In this document: piece after piece, positions 35,461-46,762 of the stretch | How positions within the stretch are numbered: position 1 is the first letter of the stretch | How the letters are laid out: every line of letters begins with the position of its first letter | Translations under genes and position numbers: made by a program | Notes under the pieces: model-generated | Seen by the model: only the letters and a program-made list of their open reading frames with translations | Database searches by the model: none | Told to the model about the DNA's origin: nothing | Source: Pogostemon cablin | Lineage: Eukaryota > Streptophyta > Magnoliopsida > Lamiales > Lamiaceae | Direction of reading: 5' to 3' | DNA: 64,000 nucleotides | Assembly (NCBI GenBank): GCA_023678885.1 | Contig: CM042970.1 | Span: 2,148,355 to 2,212,354 of the forward strand

Positions 35461-35870
35461 TAGGGGTATAATTGTAATTTCAACTTATAATTTAGGGTAT
35501 ATTTTATCCCTAATGTTTACTTATTATTTATTCTTAGGAATTAGAATTAATTCTAAGGGTATAATTATAATTTCACCTCTATAGTTTAGGGTATATTTTA
35601 CCCGTAGGATTTAGGTATAATTCTAATTTCACCCTTGTGGTTTATGGTATATTCACTCATAGGGTTTAAGGTTTAGAGTTTAGGATATAATTGTAATTTC
35701 ACCTTGTGGTTTAGAGTATATTTCACTCTTAGGGTTTAGGATATAATTATAATTTCACTCTTGTGGTTTAAGATATACTTTATCCCTAGGGTTTAAAATT
35801 TAGGGTATAATTGTAATTTCAACCTTGTGGTTTATAATATATTTTACTCATAGGGTTTAGGGTATAATAT
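35461..35870. repeat. ~57-bp minisatellite with telomere-like words
   Basis: About seven degenerate direct units of the form GGGTATAATTGTAATTTCAC, CTTGTGGTTTAGGGTATATT, TTATCCCTAGGGTTTAGGA. Many units contain the plant telomere word TTTAGGG or its permutations (TAGGGTTTA). A detached, decayed unit is at about 37088-37165. No frame spans it. Confidence 0.8.
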
Positions 35871-35879
35871 TCATTTAAA

Positions 35880-37228
35880 TATAATAAATTAAAAAACAAT
35901 ATTAATGAAGGAGGATAAATTAATTAAGAAGGGTGGGGACCACACGTTCCATCAATTCATTTGGTGGGACTGGTTCCACCCAAATTACACTCTAAAAATA
36001 TTATACAGTATAAAAAAATAGTATATATTATTAAAAAATTGGTGAAGTCTCGTGTGAGACCATCCCACGGTTTAATTTGCTGTGACAAACTATCATCCAG
36101 AAAATTTATTAATATATTAAAAATAGAAAATAAATTATGTGGGCCGCCGTAATTCCAATTTTAATCAGGCGCATATCTTGGGTTCTACACTGGTTCTTCT
36201 GCGTCATTTTCGTACATTAACCTCTATTCTACACGTTATACGATCACGTAAGAGGGGAAAGAAATCTAACCATTGACTTTAAGTTTAAGCTTTTATTTTT
36301 AGAGTATAGTTTCTCTCTCTCTTCTACAAATTATTTTTTCAACAGTGTGTCACAAGAAATATGATCGAAGTACTATACATTATTATACATTTTTTTACGA
36401 GTAAGAATGAAAATGTTCTTTTTCAGTTAAAATTATCCCTCATCCCAAGTCCTCAAAAGAAGAGAAGGGAAAATGTTTTGCTTACATTGTCATAGTTTGA
36501 AAAAGAGATGTTCAACAAGCTCAAAGAGAAAAAAAATGTTAGTTTTTGCCAAGTGTAGAAGAAGATAAAAGAGTTTTCGAGCCATTTACATGCTCAATCA
36601 AATCCTAATGTTCATGATTTGACCGCATGTTATGAAGAAAACGAGCTAAACTTTGAGACAAGTTTTTGTCACCCTGAGGGCAAAATTTGCTGAACCTATC
36701 AGTTTTCCTGTCAAAATATTCTCTATAAAGCTCTGATTCATGAAAATGAACCGTCAGATTCAAAGTATTCTGAGAGTCATGACCATTCAAAGTCAGGTCT
36801 AAAAATTCAGAAATCTCATTAATATTGGAAGTTGAAAGTTTTTTTTTCTTTTATTAAGTCTCTTCACTCTTTTTTCTATAAATACCCGATGTATTTGAGA
36901 TTTAATAGATTATGAATAGAATATGAATGTTGTATGGATTATTGTATGAAGTATGAAGTATGAGAGTAGAGTTCTCATTTTTCGTTGGTTTAACTTGGAA
37001 GTCGAATATGAGATTATTTTTATTTTGTTCCATTTTCCATGTTATCGAATCATCTTTATTTTTATAGTTTAAAATGGAATAATTTTTAAGCATAATTATA
37101 ATTTTACATTTGTAGTTCATGGTATATTTTATCGTGATGGTTCATAGTATATTTTATTTTATCTTTGTAATTTACCATGTATATTTTTATATTTAGCATT
37201 TTGATTCATAACATATTTAAGAATATAT
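35880..37228. other. Intergenic DNA, no gene supported
   Basis: A few short frames occur on both strands, without recognisable domains and with irregular composition. The TTTTCTTATTTTATTAAGTC region at 36840 and a lone unit of the upstream minisatellite (37088-37165) are the only structures noted. Confidence 0.5.
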
Positions 37229-37307
37229 TCCCCGTCCCATTTATATTTGCACATTTCCTTTGTATTTTACAAAGAAAATGTACAATCGGAAAAGAAATGG
37301 AGAAAGT
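37229..37307. mobile_element. Short deleted Stowaway-like MITE
   Basis: A left end of the type TTCCCCGTCCCATTTATATT and a right end AAAGAAATGGAGAAAGTA lie only about 80 bp apart, with the family word TTTCCTTTGTATTTTAC between them. It appears to be an internally deleted copy. Confidence 0.5.
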
Positions 37308-37370
37308 ACCATTTATCTTTTCAATTTATAAATGAAGACAATTTTAATACAAACTATTAAAGAAAACATA

Positions 37371-37586
37371 CTCCGTTTATCCCCTAACAAAATATTTGTT
37401 TGCTAGCCTTTTGTATGTAGATTGACTAGAGTATAATGTTTAATGGGTAAGGGATGAGTGTGAATGTTATTATATCCTTTTACTCTACTTTTTAAATTAA
37501 TGTAACGACAAATTGTATAATTTTGTATACTTTTCCTTTTTTTAATTTTGTCATGGATATGAACTCTAACGATAACAGACGTGGAG
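37371..37586. mobile_element. Stowaway-like MITE
   Basis: Ends CTCCGTTTATCCCCTAAC and AACAGACGTGGAG are roughly inverted, with TA on both sides. Internal sequence includes TTAATGGGTAAGGGATGAG. This is a different subfamily from the copy at 914. Confidence 0.6.
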
Positions 37587-37694
37587 TAATTTGCAATGAT
37601 AGAATAAAATAAGAGAATAAATTAATGAGTTAATCTCGGTGAATTGGATTTTCGTGAAGATCTTGCAGTCTTCTTTTAATTTAAATAGGATATA

Positions 37695-37949
37695 CTCCAT
37701 CAATGCTATAACTAGGTATACATTTTTCTATTTTGGCCTTTTCCAAAATAAAATATACATTTCCTTTTTTGTTTGATGTGACCTATACAATACCATTATT
37801 ATATCCACATGACTCCACACACTATATTAATACAACTACCCACTACACATTAAAATATTATTTCTCTTACTTCATTACACTTTAAAATATTATACTTCTT
37901 AATATCCGTGCAAAAAGTAAACGCATACCTAATTTCGAGATGGAGGAAG
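37695..37949. mobile_element. Stowaway-type MITE
   Basis: Ends CTCCATCAATGCTATAACTA and CGAGATGGAGGAAG, flanked by TA. The interior has TTTCCTTTTTTGTTTGA, ACCCACTACACATTAAA and CTTCTTAATATCCGTGC, the usual family words. Confidence 0.75.
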
Positions 37950-38028
37950 TATAAAATTAAAAGGAATTTAAATTACTAAAAGAGCCAAGTTCATATATGT
38001 CAAGAACGAAGATCCCAACACTCTAAGT

Positions 38029-38584
38029 TGTGAAGATAGAAGAAGAAGTGCACATAAAAGGTGATTGTGTAGTGTGTGATTCAATGAATGAAAGAGACGC
38101 GGATTTAAGTGGTTCGATCGAAAGACCTACGTCCACTGTAGAGTATAGAGCTTCTTCATTGATCAGTTTTAATCTGAAGGAGAGTACATCTCAATAAGCA
38201 AGATAGACGAGCTTATATATACACACTCATACTACATGGAAGTTATAGGACTATGCGTTGGCTGATCTTTGAGGCACCCAATCAGATTGTATACAACCTG
38301 TTAAGTTGTTGTAACTGACACCATCTCAAAGCTTGTGTGTCAAGCTACAAATCCACGCAGATAACTGACCATAACTGATTCATCCAACCTTTCAAAATAT
38401 CAGTTGAAACTGCCCTACTCACCATGCACCGGGGTGATGATCATGTAAATCTAATGAGCTTATTTCCTCTGTACAACTCATCAAACATCTGCTCCACATG
38501 AGTGTATAACCCCACACACTTGCTTACCCAATTAGAGCAGCTCCATGTGGCACTCAACCATGCACACATAAGATTTACATCACA
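38029..38584 (-). mobile_element. Candidate Copia 3' LTR
   Basis: Read on the minus strand it starts TGTGATGTAAATCTTATG, directly after the purine-rich AAGATTTAGGTGGAGATT (a polypurine tract), and ends with TTCACA. The tips TGTGATG and CTTCACA are short inverted repeats. It contains a TATA-like TATATAAGC (minus strand, near 38212). The partner 5' LTR was not found above 40.6 kb, so the element has lost or never had it in this window. Confidence 0.5.
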
Positions 38585-40562
38585 AATCTCCACCTAAATC
38601 TTATTTGAAAACTATCAAACCTCACCTCTACTCCACTGCTTTTAATGAGTGCAGCACCCTCAACACTATTCTTTAACGAGTATAGCAAAACTCCATTTTT
38701 TGATTTAAGGACTAGCAACCTTACCACTGTTCTTAAGGGAACAACAACCTATTGACATGATTTAGAACACACCAAGACTTCTACATAGCTCATGTATTGA
38801 ACTAGGTAGAAACTTAGCAATGTAATTGATCAAACTTTTAAAATTGAATCTGCTTGTTGCATCTTGACCACTATCCTTCCATTTGATGGCTTCTCCACAA
38901 CTCTGAGCATGATAAAACTCCACCTCAAGTGCTACTTCATCATCAACCGAAGTATGCTTCCTATCCTTTATTTCTCTGGATGCATAATCCTTCTTGTTGT
39001 AGCCCTTCAACTTTTGAAATCCTTTGAGCTCATTAGTCTCCATCCCAGACACAACAGACACCTTAGTGAGCTTTCTACCTGATCCAAGCATTCCACCTTG
39101 GACCTGATTAGCTTGTTCACGTTCAATAGAACTTTCACACACCTTATGTTTCGAGACGTCACCACAATCAAGTATACTTTGCTTTGCTCGTTTTGGGGAT
39201 CCTCTTGCACTTGTTTGTGCAGTTTTTCGACGCCATAACTATATCTTACCAACATGTTTAGTGACATTATTACCTGGATTTATTTGCTTACCATCCAAAA
39301 CATACAAGCCATACTTCTTAACACCTTGAAGTGCTAATCTCCCCTGCTTAAAGATTGTAAGAACTCCACATCGAGACTGAAATTCATAACCGAGAGTGTT
39401 TTCCAAGGGAAATTAAATTCCTTCTTAGTTGAGGAACATACCTCACATTTGACAGCAACTTAACAGAACCATCAGGCAACTTGAACATGACAGACCCTAT
39501 ATCTTTAATGCTGCAAACTTGATTATTACCTAGAAAGACAGAGCCACCTTCTATCTGTTTGAAATCTACAAGCCAATCCTTCATATGTGTCATATGATAG
39601 GTGCATCCAGAATAAAAAATCCAATTAGATGAGTTCCTAGATGCTGCAACAGACAAGACCTCAACAAAATCAAAATCAGCATCTGCATGCCTATCCACAA
39701 CTTGATTTGCTTGATTATTCTGACCTCCTCTTGCATTTTCAGACCTCCTAGCCTTCACAGCCTTCAACTTTGAACAATTTCTCTTTAAATGACCAAGCTC
39801 ATGACAGTAGTAACATCTCCTAAACTCATATTCTTCCTGCGAATCACTATCTTCATCATCTTGCTTCTTTGAACTCGTATTCCTTTTCTTGTGATCAGCA
39901 CCTCTCCCTTTATTGAACTTTTTGTTCTGATTTCGGCCTCCCTTTGCAAACAACACTTCTCCACCTGAATTTGTAATGTTGTCAGCCTCCATTTCTAAAT
40001 CTTTGGACCTAAGAGCTGATAGAACATCTTCTAATTGAATGGTGCCCTTTCCCCCCTAGAGTAGTGAATCCTTGAAGTGGCTATGAGATCTTGGCAATGC
40101 TAATAACAACATGGATGCCTTATCTTCGCTCGTCAGCTTGAAGTCCACATTCTCAAGCTCATCTGTAATCTTGCAGAACTCATCAGCTTGATCCATCATG
40201 GGCGTTTCATCATTCATCTTAAAGGCATGAAGTCTTTGCCTCAAATGTAACCTGTTTGCATTCGATTTTGTCATGAACAAGGATTCCAGCTTGTTCCATA
40301 CTCCAATGGCAGTTGTTTCCTTCTGAACCTCTCTGAGTACTTTATCACCAAGACATAGAAAGATAGCACTTAGAGCCTTTTCTTGAAGCTCCACTTCAGC
40401 CGCTGCAGCTTGAGCATCCACCTCTGCAGCTTCATTGGCCGGAGTTTCTTTGATGGCTGCACCGAGACCTTGTTGTAACAAGATGGATCTCATCTTGATT
40501 TTTCACAGCCCGAAATTTAATTTCTCAGTAAACCGCTCGATATCGAACTTGGTGATCGCCAT
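38585..40562 (-). pseudogene. Copia gag-protease relic
   Basis: Starting from ATG at 40562 (MAITKFDIERFTEKLNFG) the frame meets an in-frame TGA at 40505-40503, where the family has tryptophan. It reopens and runs through gag to a TAG at 40058-40056, then continues from 39992 to 39384. That part holds a CCHC knuckle (CYYCHELGHLKRNC) and the protease entry WIFYSGCTYHMT, in which the catalytic aspartate of DSG is tyrosine. It ends in FKLPDGSVKLLSNVRYVPQL. No integrase, reverse transcriptase or RNase H follows; 39267-38762 holds two overlapping short frames of the element's 3' part (LPSSIHELCRSLGVF). A large internal deletion is the simplest explanation. Confidence 0.85.
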
Positions 40563-40800
40563 GATGTTTCCTGTCTTCAATCACCTTCCTGCTCCTCCTT
40601 CCTTTCTTGATTGATCTGCGTTTCCCTTCTCTTGGTCTATGGATTTCCCACATACGGCGACAATATACTTATTGTTTGTGTAAATTCATTGTATGTGATT
40701 GAAGTATATGAAACTTATGTTACACCGCCCCTATTACAAGTCACCACGAACAGAAATTTCTATAAAGCATACAAACTTATTTCCTAGGAGATCAGTCGTG

Positions 40801-40834
40801 TGACGTCATCACATTAGATCACTTGATGACGTCA
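40801..40834 (+). promoter_or_regulatory. as-1-like element: two TGACGTCA palindromes
   Basis: TGACGTCA occurs at 40801-40808 and again at 40827-40834, 26 bp apart start to start. Paired TGACG motifs are the binding sites of TGA bZIP factors in salicylate-responsive promoters. The pair is 38 bp upstream of the TATA box of the NIMIN-type gene. Confidence 0.75.
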
Positions 40835-40871
40835 AAATCGAAGAGTGCTTTTACCACCATCCATATTTCCC

Positions 40872-40878
40872 TATAAAT
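40872..40878 (+). promoter_or_regulatory. TATA box of the NIMIN-type gene
   Basis: TATAAAT in CCCTATAAATTAATT, about 190 bp upstream of the ATG at 41064. The leader between them is CT/TC-rich (TTCTCTCTATCTTC), as in many plant 5' leaders. Confidence 0.65.
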
Positions 40879-41063
40879 TAATTAAATTCACACATACCTC
40901 AACAAACACAAAAGATGTGAAGCATTTTCTCTCTATCTTCAAAGAATCTGTTTTTCCTTTCTTTATTCTCTAAAATAACCTTTTTTTTAAATAATAAATT
41001 AGTAAATTCGAAGAAAATAAACGACATCTCGATCTTGTATCGTTTATTTCTTCTTGATCTTCC

Positions 41064-41390
41064 ATGGAGTTGGAGAAGAGAAAACGAGAAAATGAAGGAG
41101 ATGACAACGGCCTGAAGAGGGCGGCTCCACCGCCGCCGCCGGCCGACGAAGAGGTGGAGGAGTTCTTCGCCATATTGAAGAGAATTCAGGTGGCGATCAA
41201 GTACTTCCAGCGGCGTGACGGCGTCAGGTGCGTCGGCGGTGAGTCGACGCCGAAGTCCCCCTGGAACCCCTCATTTCAACGTGAGGATTTTGACGGCGTT
41301 AAGACGGACCCGGAGTGCTCGCGCGAGTTTCAGAAAATGGGTTTGGATCTTAACTCCGACCCGGCTTCCGATGTTTCGGATTCTGTATAA
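41064..41390 (+). CDS. NIMIN-type NPR1-interacting protein (single exon)
   Basis: Small nuclear regulator that binds NPR1 and restrains salicylate-induced defence gene expression. The 108-codon frame has a basic start (EKRKRE, residues 4-9, likely nuclear localisation), a proline run (22-26), then EEVEEFFAILKRIQVAIKYF (29-48), the helical motif by which I assign it to the NIMIN2-like group. The C-terminus has LDLNSDP (94-100), fitting the DLNxxP form of the EAR repression motif, which recruits TOPLESS-type co-repressors. It is GC-rich relative to its surroundings and intronless, as usual for NIMIN genes. The ATG is the first in the transcript predicted from the TATA box at 40872. The paired TGACGTCA upstream fits salicylate induction. 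Which NIMIN subclass it belongs to is inferred. Confidence 0.8.
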   Translation: MELEKRKRENEGDDNGLKRAAPPPPPADEEVEEFFAILKRIQVAIKYFQRRDGVRCVGGESTPKSPWNPSFQREDFDGVKTDPECSREFQKMGLDLNSDPASDVSDSV

Positions 41391-42454
41391 GCTTGTCAGT
41401 TCTTTCAAGGTTTAATGAAATAATTAAAAAACAACTCATTAACTTTATTTTAATTTCATTTATTATGGAAAATTGATGGGGGATGAATCAGATCATGTTA
41501 ATTTGAAGATGAATCATGAAATGAAAGGAAGATCCATGAACGATTATTTTTCTTGTTTAATTTAATTTATGAGTTGTTTATTTTTAGCAAATTAATAACT
41601 AACTTTCGTTCAATGAAGATTTAATTGACACCAATTGCATGTGTAATATAAAATCAGTTAATGCATTTTTTTTGGGAAGTGTAATTTCCTAGTAGTTTAT
41701 AAGTTCAGTGAACATTAAATTTTAAATATATAGGAAATTACAATCATTATCATTAAAATAAAATTTATAAGTTCAGTGTCACGGTGCATTTTAACTTTAA
41801 AAATATCATTTTCACTTTAACATATATAACACATTACGTATTTATTATGTAAAAAATTGAATTAACTCCAAAAATAATTATATAATAAATTAAATTTTTT
41901 TCTTAATTTTCGTCTGAATTGCATGTGCATAAAATACTGGATATTTTTTTCAAAAATAAACCCTTCTGTCAAATCGTCATGAAATTAATTATGTGAGTCA
42001 CATACAATGTAAACATTATAATTAATATAATATTTGATTTTTTAATTGTTATAATTGTTCAAATAAATTATTTCATTAACACTTTTTAATATAAAAAAAT
42101 TAATGTTAAATCATTAAGAAAACGTGAGATGATTTCATGCACTAATGTTTAATAAAGTTGCCAATATTAAGATTCTGTGTTAAAAAAATCTTGATTTAGT
42201 ACTGTATAAATAGCATAGGAACGTCCGTGGGAGAAGATATAATAATATTATCTTTTGACTAAAATAAGGGAAAGGAGTCCACCTTAATATTGGGTAGATT
42301 TTGACTATGTTGGTGTCATTTCTCCACCATTATAATTGCATTGACCAAAGCTAACAATATTCTGAATTTTAAAATGTGTCGATATCTCGCGTACCCAATC
42401 ACGAATTATAATCCGCAAAATATTCTGTTCAATTTATGAGTCTAATTAAGTTTA
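41391..42454. other. 3' flank of the NIMIN-type gene, no other gene
   Basis: The 3' untranslated region should occupy the first few hundred bases; AATGAAATAATT at about 41414 is a weak poly(A) candidate. The rest is AT-rich with a loosely repeated phrase TTTATAAGTTCAGTG (about 41697 and 41764). Confidence 0.45.
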
Positions 42455-42660
42455 AATTTAGGGTTGTTACGTGTTGCACTCGGTGCACGGTGCTCTTACA
42501 AATTTATAGTGTAAAATAATGTGGTGGTGAGTAGTTATTAAACTTTTTTTAAATTATTTTATTTAATTTAAATTGAGTGGTTAGGATTAAGTAAAAAAGT
42601 GATTTAAAGATTAAGAAATTTCATGTGTATCGGTGTCCCAGGTGCACTGAAGTTAGACTC
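42455..42660. repeat. Dispersed element with GTGCAC-type ends
   Basis: The left end GTTGCACTCGGTGCACGGTG and right end GTGTCCCAGGTGCACTGAAG bracket AT-rich sequence with TTTAATTTAAATTGAGTGGT. A related copy is at about 58430-58610, where CCGATGCACCTGAAAGTTC and GTTGCACCGCAGTTGAAC bracket TTTAATTTATTGAGTGGTGA. Confidence 0.5.
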
Positions 42661-42712
42661 TTAAATTTAAGATGATTTTATCTGTTAGACTAAACTCTAA
42701 TTTAATTTACTA

Positions 42713-42941
42713 CCTCCGGCCACTTAAAATGTATCAATTTCACTATTCTTGGCGTCCGCTTCAAAGGTATCAATTTCCTCTATTTAATAAAGAAAGTACA
42801 CAATATGACCCATCACTTCTCTCTAATACAACTATCCACTTTACCTATAATAATAATACTCCTTAATCCACGTGCAAAAAACAAATAAAGACCTTAGAAT
42901 TGTCCACATTCAACGGTTACCTTGTAAGTGGCCGGAGGGAG
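42713..42941. mobile_element. Stowaway-type MITE with variant ends
   Basis: Ends CCTCCGGCCACTTAAAATG and TTGTAAGTGGCCGGAGGGAG are inverted for about 13 bp, flanked by TA. The interior has the usual ACTCCTTAATCCACGTGC. The CGGCCACTT tip differs from the CGTCCCA tip of most other copies. Confidence 0.8.
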
Positions 42942-43143
42942 TATATCATTTATAAAAAGTAATTAAAATTTAAAATAAAATAACTATTTGCTACATTTTA
43001 TTTTAAATCTATTAATTTATTAGTAAATGAGTTGGATTGAAAATTGATATCCTCCATGCGGTTTAAAGGGAGGGTTTTTTTTTTGGATTGAGTATTATTA
43101 TTTAATATATGTAGTTGGTAGTTGTATGAGTAGGTACGTGAAC

Positions 43144-43145
<2 letters not shown>

Positions 43146-43218
<73 letters not shown>
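43146..43218. repeat. TA dinucleotide microsatellite
   Basis: About 73 bp of uninterrupted TA repeats, directly abutting the left tip of the Stowaway element at 43219. The element therefore inserted into, or expanded, a TA tract. Confidence 0.95.
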
Positions 43219-43219
<1 letters not shown>

Positions 43220-43435
43220 TTCCTCCGTTCGGATTCAAGGGTGCTATTTGCTTTTAGGTACGGAGATTAAGAAGTATTGTTATTTAATATGTAGTGGGTA
43301 GTTGTATTAGTAGAGGTGTGAGTCCCATTTTTTAATTGTATTAGTTGGTGTGTGTGGATAAAAAAGAAAATGAGACCCTTAGGGACAGACGCCAAAAATA
43401 AAAAAAATAATACCCTTGAAAGGGGAAGGAGGGAG
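43219..43435. mobile_element. Stowaway-type MITE
   Basis: Ends CTTCCTCCGTTCGGATTCAA and CTTGAAAGGGGAAGGAGGGAG, with TA on both sides. The poly(T) of the neighbouring LINE begins two bases later, so its tail abuts this element. Confidence 0.78.
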
Positions 43436-43437
43436 TA

Positions 43438-46400
43438 TTTTTTTTTTTGATAAAGTAAAATTTTCATTAAAAGAAATGGGGTACAAGAAATACCCAAATA
43501 AATCAACATAAGGTCAATACAGAAACAAAAAACTTTAACAATTAATCTACATCTCCATATATGCATTTAAGCAAATTTGAGTTCCAAGTCTTGTACTCCA
43601 TTCCTTTCATTCCACATTTACTTCTATGCATTATCCAGCTCCATGTATGATTTTTTACTTCGTATAGCATCTCATCCACCTTTCATTCCTTGTTCTCAAA
43701 CACAAGATTATTTCTATGTCTCCATATCGTCCAAATCGTACAAGCTCAAATGCTTCTCAACACACAACAAGCCAACACAACATTCAACAAGTTACTGAAT
43801 TCCATAAATTTATGTCCGAGTTCGGCACTCAAAAGTCCATTTACACCAACCCACATCATAACTTTTTCCCAAACATCACTTGCTCCTCTACATATTATGA
43901 AACAATGACAGACAGATTTTGGTTCCTCCAAGTAGACTGGGCAACGTGTATCAGCAGAAACATGCATGACATTTCTCTTTAAAAGCTCAACTTTAGTAGG
44001 GATTCTATTTCTAATGACTCGCCATACCAAGAACTATACTTTCAGGGGGATATGTTTATCCCAAATGTAGGAATAGAGTTCCATAAGAGCTTCATAATCC
44101 CCTAATTTTCTATCTCTAAGGACTCGATATGCTTCACAAACACTGTACTCACCCCTCTCACGAATTCCCCAACACCAACTGTCTCTTTCTCCCGGATTGA
44201 TGCTAACTCCCTCCAACATCACCGACAACTCCTTAAGTGACTCCTCTTCCCAACTTCTCAAAGTTCTTCTCCAATTCCATTCTCATTTCCACTCCATATC
44301 ATTCATATAACCCATAGAAGCAATGCATGATTCCTTCGACTCACAAACACTATACAACCTTGAAAACCGAGTTTGGAGACAAATCTTATCCAACCAAGGT
44401 TCATTCCAAAATGATGTGTTCGAATCATCCTTCACCCGACGAGATAAAGACTCCTTGAACCAATTATCTCCCACATCTTCCATTGCTTTCACTACATCCC
44501 TCCACCACCCTTTAAGTTTGTCGCATTTTACCAACAATCTCTCAAAATTCCCAGCCTTTCAATGATCAAATTGGCCCACCACCTCTTTTGTTCTTTCATA
44601 ATCTTCCAAATCCATTTGCAAAGGAGAGCCTTATTGTGCAACTCCAAATCTGTAACACCCAAGACCCCTGCTTCCTTTGGTCTACATATCTATCTCCAAC
44701 TCACTCATGCTATCCTCTTATTTCCTTTAGTCTTATTCCACAAGAACTGCCTCTGCCTCTGCAACTCAATAATCTTTCTTATGACATACTTAGGTGCCCT
44801 AAAAACTGAGCATTTAAAAATAATTTATAAGTATCAATTTGCCACCATAGGATAATTTTAACTTGGTCCAATTCAGCAACCTCTTCTCAACTTTCTGAAT
44901 ACATAGTTCCAGTCTCGAGCCTTACGATGCGAACTCCCCATCATCACTCCAAGATATTTGAAAGGCAGGTGTCCCACTTTGCAGCCAAGCAAATCAGCCA
45001 TATCTCCCATTAGTCCATCTTCACCTTTCAAATCAATAAGCTGACATTTATTTATATTCACTTTGAGATCGGCAACAAGTTTGAGTAAGATCAGCACTCT
45101 TCTAAGGAAAATGGAGTTTTGCAGTGATGACACCCCCAAAAATAAAGTGTCATCTGCAAATTGCAAGTGTGACACCTTCCACTTACCTCCACCAACTGTC
45201 AAGGGTTCAAAGAGCCCCATCTCCACCGCTTTATCTATACACAAGCTAATAAATTCAGCAGCAATAACAAATAGAAAAGGAGATAGCGGATCCCCTTATC
45301 TTAGACCACTTTCAAGATGGAAATCCTCTGACGGACTTCCATTGACCAGAATAGCTACATGTGCAGATGAATAGCACTCTCTCATCCACAATACCCATTT
45401 CTCATCAAAGCCTAAATATGAAGCATCCCTTCCAAAAAATCCCAATTTATGGTGTCATATGCTTTTGCAAAATCAATTTTGTAGCAAAATGCATCCCCTC
45501 TTCACTTCCTCAATTACCAAATTCAGCGACGCTTTGTTGTCCGTAATTTGCCTTCCTTTACCAGTTTGATTCTCCGAAATCACTGAATCTAATACACCAC
45601 TTATCCTTTGGGCCAGCAATTTAGATAGGATTTTATAATGGCCTCCTATCAATTAAATTGGCCTGTAATCCTCAATCTTTGCCGCCCCTTCAACTTTTGG
45701 CACTAATGTTACCAAAGAATGATTAAGCCCTTTTGCAATTCTAGCATTTGAGTGAAATTGATCCAAGAACAACATGATATTTTCTCTTATAATATCCCAC
45801 AAACCTTGAAAATCTTCGTGTTCAAGCCATCTGGTCCTGGACTCTTATTTCCATCACAACTTAATTTCTAACACCTTAACAACCTCCATTTCAGAAATTT
45901 TTTTTATAAGAAATGAGTTATCTTCTGATGAAACTCTTCTTGCTGCAAGGCCACTGCTCAATCTTGGTCTCAAGGATATTTTTTCGCTGTAGTGTAACTT
46001 AAAAGCATCATGAATAGCCCTCTTCACATCAGCCACTTCTTGTTGCCATATACCATTAACCATAAGGCCTGTCATCTCGTTGTGTTTAGCTCTACTATTT
46101 ACGAATTTATGAAAAATCAATGAGTTCATGTCTCCTCCAATTACCCACTTCACCTTAGCTTTCTGTTTCAATAGGCTGTTTCTATCTTTCAAATCATAAA
46201 TTAGAAGGGCCCTAACCTTATTTCTTTGGATAATTTCCTCCTCCTCCAAGTCGAAAACCTCATCCACCACATCCAGTTGATTGATCTCTTGTTTCTGTCT
46301 TCAAATCGTTTCTCCAATCTCCCGAAAACTTCCACGTTCCAAGCCTTAAGATCTGTTTTCAATCGCTTCAATTTCTCCTTCAACTTGAATCCGCCTCATC

Positions 46401-46672
46401 CCTCGATGTGATAGTTATTCCATCTTTCCATTACAAATGTATGGAAACCCGGGTGTGTAGTCCAAGTATTCACACTTCTGAATGGTTTAGGACCCCAATT
46501 GATCTTTTTTGTCTCTATCACAATTGGACAGTGATCAGATATGCTCCTTCCTGCTCTCAAAAGCCTTGAGTTAGGCCATTCTTCCATCCACCTGTCATTT
46601 ACAAGGACCCTATCCAACCTGCTTTTTCACGAATCATCATCACGATAATATGTGAAAGTTCTCCCATGAATA
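43438..46672 (-). pseudogene. 5'-truncated L1-type LINE
   Basis: Minus-strand non-LTR retrotransposon. From 46672 down it encodes the end of the endonuclease (LDRVLVNDRWMEEWPNSRLL, then SISDHCPIVIE) and a linker. The reverse transcriptase follows, with LVTLVPKVEGAAKIEDYRPI in the stretch near 45690, SGLR-GDPLSPFLFVIAAEF, and the catalytic LQFADDTLFLG (about 45165). It ends with a zf-RVT-type region (DSWCWGIRERGEYSVCEAY; VIRNRIPTKVELLKRN). Many stops and shifts break it. The 3' end is a typical plant LINE tail, TTTTAATGAAAATTTTACTT, and a poly(A) represented by T's at 43438-43449. The first part of the element is missing. Confidence 0.88.
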
Positions 46673-46689
46673 GGTGGGTCTCATATTTC

Positions 46690-46762
46690 AAATAGAAAAA
46701 CGTAAACATTGAAATGAGACGCGCAAAATAGAAACGTAAATACTAAAACAAGACGGTGGGAG
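46690..46762. mobile_element. Right end of a Stowaway-type MITE
   Basis: Carries CGTAAACATTGAAATGAGAC, then AAACAAGACGGTGGGAGTA, the right half of the family. The left half is missing; it adjoins the 5' truncation point of the LINE. Confidence 0.55.

Noticed and set aside
38864..39082. Plus-strand frame of 72 codons
   Set aside because: Antisense of the Copia 3' region.
43577..44855. Several plus-strand frames of 73-97 codons
   Set aside because: Antisense of the LINE coding region, whose minus-strand reading gives recognisable domains.
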